DNA from: Candidatus Uhrbacteria bacterium
Lineage (GTDB): Bacteria; Patescibacteriota; Patescibacteriia; JACQSD01
Assembly: GCA_016206165.1 (NCBI GenBank)
Contig: JACQSD010000053.1
Coordinates: 1 to 15,458, forward strand
Length of the DNA: 15,458 bases
Reading direction: 5' to 3'
Part shown: positions 12,338 to 15,458 of the stretch, in pieces
Layout: each line of letters starts with the position of its first letter
Numbering within the stretch: the first letter of the stretch is position 1
The notes under the pieces: model-generated
What the model was told of the DNA's origin: nothing
The model's input: only the letters and a program-made list of their open reading frames with translations
Database searches by the model: none
Position numbers and translations under genes: made by a program

Positions 12338-12478
12338 GTGATTACAGGTTGGACGTTGACATTCTCATAGTGGAATAAAAACAAACATGGTCGCGAACGC
12401 GACCTTAGCGTTATTCATAATTCATCATTCGTTATTCGAAACTCTCTTCCTACTGAAGTAGGAGAAAGGTAGGTCCCC
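12338..12478 (+). promoter_or_regulatory. Kinase leader with two hairpins and heptamer repeat
   Basis: ggtcgc-gaac-gcgacc forms a perfect hairpin at 12389-12404. A heptamer array, ttattca/taattca/tcattcg, spans 12411-12439. tcctac-tgaa-gtagga (12448-12463) forms a hairpin that includes aggag (12460-12464), the best Shine-Dalgarno candidate for the GTG at 12479. Pairing could mask it, although its 14-base distance is long, and aaaggtagg lies closer. No other gene is seen between 12222 and 12478. Confidence 0.45.
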
Positions 12479-15295
12479 GTGTCAGACCCCAGGAAGGGCG
12501 AGAACCGCCTGTCGAGCGAAAAGACGCGCGATGACGCGCAGCTCGGCACCCTTCCTTGTGGGGCGCCGGGTGAGAGCATCGTCTTCGCATTGACGGCAGC
12601 TCAGCAAATTGATCCCGCGCAAGAAGTAAGCATGCATGGGATCAAGGGGAGTAAGACCCAGCTGACGCCCGTCAAGATCATCGGCCGTGGTGGCCTCGGT
12701 GTCGTTCTCCTCGCCGAGGATAGCGACTTGAAGCGCCCCGTTGCGGTGAAGGTCATTGCAGGGGCGGTGACAAAGGATTCGCTCTCGCGGGCAATTGCCG
12801 AAGCGCAGATCACCGCGCAGCTGAAGCACGCCCACATTGTGCAGGTGCACTTTTTGGGCATTACCGGTCAAGAGTTCGCGGCGTTCGGGGTGCCCCAAGG
12901 GCAATTGTTTATCGCCATGGAGTATCTCGAGGGGCAAACGTTTGAGGAGGTGTTGCAGAGCACGGATCGCCCGTCGCTCTTCTCGCTCCTCATGCGGTAC
13001 CTCGAAGTATGCCGAGCAATCGGCTACGCGCATGAGAAAGGTGTTGTCCACTGCGACCTCAAGCCCGCGAACATTGTCGTCGAACACGGTGCAGCCAAGG
13101 CGCTTGACTTTGGTATTGCATCGCTCGTCGCAACGCTCACGGGTGAGGCGCGTGGAGTCGCAACGGTGCGAAGCGAGATCGGCGAGCACACCATGGATGG
13201 CGTCGTGAAAGGAACGCCGTTGTACATGGCGCCGGAACAGGCAGCAGGGGACATCGAGGCGATTGACGGGCGAACCGACGTCTACAGCCTGGGTGTCATT
13301 CTCTACCGCATGCTCACCGGTGAACTCCCGATTACCGTCGAGCCGGGGATGACCGCCGTGAATCTGTACAAGAAGATCATGACGGAAATCCCGCAGCGGC
13401 CGTGTGCGGTGAACGCGAAGATCGCCGAGCAATTGGATGCGATCTGTATGCGTTGCCTCGAGAAGGACCCGGCGAACCGTTTTCAAAAGGTCGCACGGGC
13501 GGAAGGCGGAACGAGAAACGATGACCCCACGCTTATTGAGGCAATCGAGGATTTCCTCGATAGTGCGCGGGAGCATGAACGCGCCGTCGAGCGCGCACAA
13601 GTGAAAACGATCCGAGGGCTCATCTGCGGACAGCGATTGAATCACCTGCAGAGAGCAATCGGGTCACAAGAGAAAGTAATAAAGAAACTGAAGGAGGAGA
13701 TCCAGGGCCACGAGCCCATGGAAAAGAAGCGTCCTATTCGGGCGGCGGAGGACAAGCTCACACGGTATGCGGAAGTCGCAGACCAGTGGGAGCGCCGTTA
13801 CGTCCGTCTTCTCGATGAAGCGCTTGCGAATGATGCGAAGAATATCCATGCGCGGAGAGCACTCGCGCTCCACTTCTGGGGGAAGTTCCTGGAGGCGGAG
13901 GCAATAGGTGATAAGAAGCGCATGGCAACATGCGCGGACATGATCACCCGGCTCGGGATTCCCGCGCTTATTGCCGCCTTGAAAGGAGACGGTAGTCTCA
14001 AGTTGATATCGAACCCTGTCGGAGCAACGGCATACATTTTTAAGTGCGTCAAAAACTCCGACGGGATCATGGTTCCGGTGCCGTATAGCCCCCCTCTCGC
14101 GCTAGGAGAGGACAGGGGTGAGGTTCCGGGCAAACTCCTCGGCAATCCCAACGACCCTCATTTCATCCGATTGCAGGAAGGAAGCGATCTTTTCCCTCTC
14201 CCGCTAGGAGAGGGCGAGGGTGAGGTTTCGGATTGGATGAAAGGTTGCTGCCTCGGCGAAACACCGCTGAAAAAATTCCCTCTACCTATGGGAAGCTACC
14301 TCGTGATTCTCCGAAAGGAAGGATATACAGACACGAGGTATCCGGTAATGATCTCAAGGCTTAAAGCCTGGCAGGGCGAGGTGGAGCTCCGGCGTGTGAT
14401 GCCTGGGTTCATCTATGTTCCTGCTGGGGAGTTCGTATACGGTGGGGATCAGCCGCGATCCCCAGGTGCCGATGACAAGGAGGTGGTGAACCTCCCTGGA
14501 TTCGAGATCGCCGAGTTCCCTGTCACTTGCGGCGAGTACCTCGAGTTCCTTAACGACTGCCTCAAAAAGGATGTCTCTCTTCCTCGCGGAAGTGAGACAT
14601 CCGAAAGTGAAACGGGTAGCCGCGGGCTTCAGCCCGCGTCGATCGCCGATATCCTGAAGCGCGTACCACGGGATGCCAAGCCGTATTGGAAGTACGATGA
14701 GGAGGAACGCAAGTTCCTGCTCGAGTACCCAGACGGAAGGGATCAGCTACCGTGGCAATGGGACCCGCATCAGCCAGTCGTCGGTATCTCGCAACAGGAT
14801 GCGAACGCCTACTGCGAGTGGCTCAATCGTCGTTCCCCTCGCCTCGCAGGAGAGGGTGAGGGTGAGGTGAAAAAGTACCGTCTCCTGACAGAGCGGGAGT
14901 GGGAGAAAGCTGCTCGTGGTGTCGATAGCCGACGCTACCCATGGGGGAATGTTCCGGAACCGCAATTTGCGAATTGCACGGAGGCGGATGCGCCTGGAGC
15001 TCATTGTCTGAAGCCGATTGGGTCATCGATACACGATCGGTCGGTCTACGGCGTTTCGGGTTGTGCCGGCGGTGTGAGCGATTGGACCGCGGATACCCCC
15101 GAAGATGCTGGAGGAAGGACGGTTTATCGCGGCGGTGCATGGAATCAGCGTTTGTCGCTTGCTACAACGTGTATCCGACAGGCCATCTTCGCTCCTGAAG
15201 TACGGGCGCACGTCGGCTTCCGCGTCGTCTGTGATTTTCCTGAGAAGGAAAATCATCCGCCGCGTAAAGATCCCTCTCCAAAAACCCCCGCTTAG
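12479..15295 (+). CDS. Ser/Thr protein kinase with PEGA-like and FGE/SUMF1-like domains
   Basis: Residues 66-340 are a Hanks-type kinase: glycine loop GRGGLG (69-74), VAVK with K91, E108 in the C-helix, HCDLKPAN (191-198), DFG (210-212), GTPLYMAPEQ (245-254), and DVYSLGVILYRMLTGELP. The Cys before the catalytic Asp makes it a non-RD kinase. Residues 365-470 are charged and helical, probably coiled coil. A PEGA-like stretch (GSLKLISNPVGATAYIF ... LPMGSYLVILRKEGY) is split by two repeat insertions. From about 645 an FGE-sulfatase/SUMF1 fold follows (IYVPAGEFVYGG, YRLLTEREWEKAARG, YPWGN, VYRGGAWN, GFRVV). The cysteine pair of copper-dependent formylglycine-generating enzymes is absent, so a binding role is likelier. 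No transmembrane helix is evident. The GTG start is uncertain; M52 is an alternative. Kinase-FGE fusions are known from Planctomycetes and Chlamydiae, so transfer is possible. Confidence 0.88.
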   Translation: MSDPRKGENRLSSEKTRDDAQLGTLPCGAPGESIVFALTAAQQIDPAQEVSMHGIKGSKTQLTPVKIIGRGGLGVVLLAEDSDLKRPVAVKVIAGAVTKDSLSRAIAEAQITAQLKHAHIVQVHFLGITGQEFAAFGVPQGQLFIAMEYLEGQTFEEVLQSTDRPSLFSLLMRYLEVCRAIGYAHEKGVVHCDLKPANIVVEHGAAKALDFGIASLVATLTGEARGVATVRSEIGEHTMDGVVKGTPLYMAPEQAAGDIEAIDGRTDVYSLGVILYRMLTGELPITVEPGMTAVNLYKKIMTEIPQRPCAVNAKIAEQLDAICMRCLEKDPANRFQKVARAEGGTRNDDPTLIEAIEDFLDSAREHERAVERAQVKTIRGLICGQRLNHLQRAIGSQEKVIKKLKEEIQGHEPMEKKRPIRAAEDKLTRYAEVADQWERRYVRLLDEALANDAKNIHARRALALHFWGKFLEAEAIGDKKRMATCADMITRLGIPALIAALKGDGSLKLISNPVGATAYIFKCVKNSDGIMVPVPYSPPLALGEDRGEVPGKLLGNPNDPHFIRLQEGSDLFPLPLGEGEGEVSDWMKGCCLGETPLKKFPLPMGSYLVILRKEGYTDTRYPVMISRLKAWQGEVELRRVMPGFIYVPAGEFVYGGDQPRSPGADDKEVVNLPGFEIAEFPVTCGEYLEFLNDCLKKDVSLPRGSETSESETGSRGLQPASIADILKRVPRDAKPYWKYDEEERKFLLEYPDGRDQLPWQWDPHQPVVGISQQDANAYCEWLNRRSPRLAGEGEGEVKKYRLLTEREWEKAARGVDSRRYPWGNVPEPQFANCTEADAPGAHCLKPIGSSIHDRSVYGVSGCAGGVSDWTADTPEDAGGRTVYRGGAWNQRLSLATTCIRQAIFAPEVRAHVGFRVVCDFPEKENHPPRKDPSPKTPA
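14091..14125. repeat. cctctc/gagagg palindrome in the kinase, copy 1
   Basis: cctctc at 14093-14098 pairs with gagagg at 14106-14111, followed by acaggggtgagg. It is read as PPLALGEDRGEV. Same family as recJ 4591-4625. Confidence 0.75.
14194..14225. repeat. ccctctcc/ggagaggg palindrome in the kinase, copy 2
   Basis: ccctctcc (14194-14201), loop cgcta, ggagaggg (14207-14214), then cgagggtgagg. It is read as PLPLGEGEGEV within the PEGA-like domain. The stem is identical to that in recJ, but it is read in a different frame. Confidence 0.8.
14570..14601. repeat. 14-bp stem palindrome in the FGE-like domain
   Basis: gatgtctctcttcc (14570-14583), loop tcgc, ggaagtgagacatc (14588-14601), with one mismatch. 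It is read as DVSLPRGSETS, in a loop between the DCLKK helix and RVPRDAKPYW. Confidence 0.75.
14615..14640. repeat. cgcgggc-ttca-gcccgcg palindrome in the kinase
   Basis: A perfect 7-bp stem at 14621-14638, preceded by gggtagc. It is read as GSRGLQPAS. The same core design (ggtagccg, stem, ttca loop) occurs at 11004-11021, read there as GSRRLQPA in the same frame. Confidence 0.8.
14835..14868. repeat. Degenerate copy 3 of the ccctctcc/ggagaggg family
   Basis: cccctcgcctcgcaggagagg followed by gtgagggtgagg. It is read as SPRLAGEGEGEV between CEWLNRR and YRLLTEREWE. The left arm has decayed, but the gagggtgagg tail matches the other copies. Confidence 0.65.
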
Positions 15296-15314
15296 GATAA
15301 GAGGGGGGAGGGGG
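15272..15314. repeat. Palindrome over the kinase 3' end
   Basis: ccctctcc and acccccgctta face taagaggggggaggg across the TAG stop at 15293-15295. The last residues (DPSPKTPA) are repeat-encoded, so the original end of the FGE-like domain was probably close to GFRVVCDF. Confidence 0.65.
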
Positions 15315-15330
15315 AGTTACGACGACCCCA

Positions 15331-15360
15331 ACTGTCATCCCGGGCAACGACCCGGGAACC
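15331..15360. repeat. tcccggg/cccggga hairpin downstream of the kinase
   Basis: tcccggg (15338-15344), loop caacga, cccggga (15351-15357), preceded by actgtca. Same type as 10965-10986 and 17-34. The A/C-rich stretch after it (15361-15393) contains no recognisable gene. Confidence 0.7.
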
Positions 15361-15393
15361 AGAAACCAAACAACAAAAACCAACCAACAAACC

Positions 15394-15435
15394 AATCGAG
15401 TAGGACCTGGAGGGCCCTACTCGATTATTTTTTTT
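15394..15435 (+). terminator. Rho-independent terminator of the kinase gene
   Basis: aatcgagtaggacc (15394-15407) pairs with ggccctactcgatt (15413-15426) with a single mismatch. The run attttttttat (T8 at 15428-15435) follows directly. This is the only convincing intrinsic terminator in the window. Confidence 0.92.
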
Positions 15436-15458
15436 ATACGATCTCCTCCCCTTAAGAT

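Noticed and set aside
12482..13645. Long open frame of 387 codons on the minus strand opposite the kinase
   Set aside because: No family features, low-quality composition, and the plus-strand kinase motifs fully explain the region.
15105..15455. Open frame of 116 codons overlapping the kinase 3' end
   Set aside because: It runs across the FGE-like domain out of frame, then through repeats and the terminator hairpin. Composition is unlike a protein.
1..15458. Repeats as assembly or sequencing artefacts
   Set aside because: Insertions keep reading frames, copies are diverged rather than identical, and RNA pairings are preserved. Read mapping would be needed to exclude local collapse.

Overview
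The window reads as a chromosomal stretch of a Candidate Phyla Radiation (Patescibacteria) bacterium, most likely a Parcubacteria-like lineage. This rests on protein style, compact one-strand gene order, weak or absent Shine-Dalgarno sites, and UGA used as a normal stop; no 16S gene is present to fix the lineage. Every supported gene is on the + strand.

Layout. 1-1724: repeat DNA, then murJ (lipid II flippase). 1817-3685: lepA (EF4). 3674-6209: a promoter with a 16-bp 5' stem-loop, a 31-residue single-helix membrane protein, recJ and rnhA. 6206-6965: an excellent promoter whose -35 box overlaps the rnhA stop codon, then rnpB (RNase P RNA), closed by a perfect 16-bp P1 helix and swollen to about 690 nt by inserted elements. 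7033-11177: a surface-polysaccharide block of a polyprenyl-phosphate sugar-1-phosphate transferase and two GT4 glycosyltransferases. 11279-12025: an unknown multi-pass membrane protein. 12030-12245: a broken 23S-rRNA-IVP four-helix-bundle gene between 30-bp inverted repeats. 12300-15435: a promoter, a 938-residue Ser/Thr kinase with coiled coil, PEGA-like and FGE/SUMF1-like domains, and a clear intrinsic terminator.

The striking feature is the repeats. More than twenty palindromic or tandem elements fill nearly every gap, form the 3' ends of three genes, sit inside the RNase P RNA, and interrupt six protein genes in frame. Many with unrelated sequences share a 7-bp period and are often built as an array facing a near-complementary heptamer array. 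A second class consists of short GC-rich hairpins. Heptamers that contain TAA occur only between genes, in the RNA or at gene ends. In two arrays read through as protein, the only unit that would place TAG in frame carries CAG or TGG instead. The closest precedents I know are the heptanucleotide STRR repeats of heterocyst-forming cyanobacteria (also found in rnpB) and the in-frame Rickettsia palindromic elements. How these elements spread is not visible here; the IVP remnant inside heptamer inverted repeats is the only hint of a linked protein.
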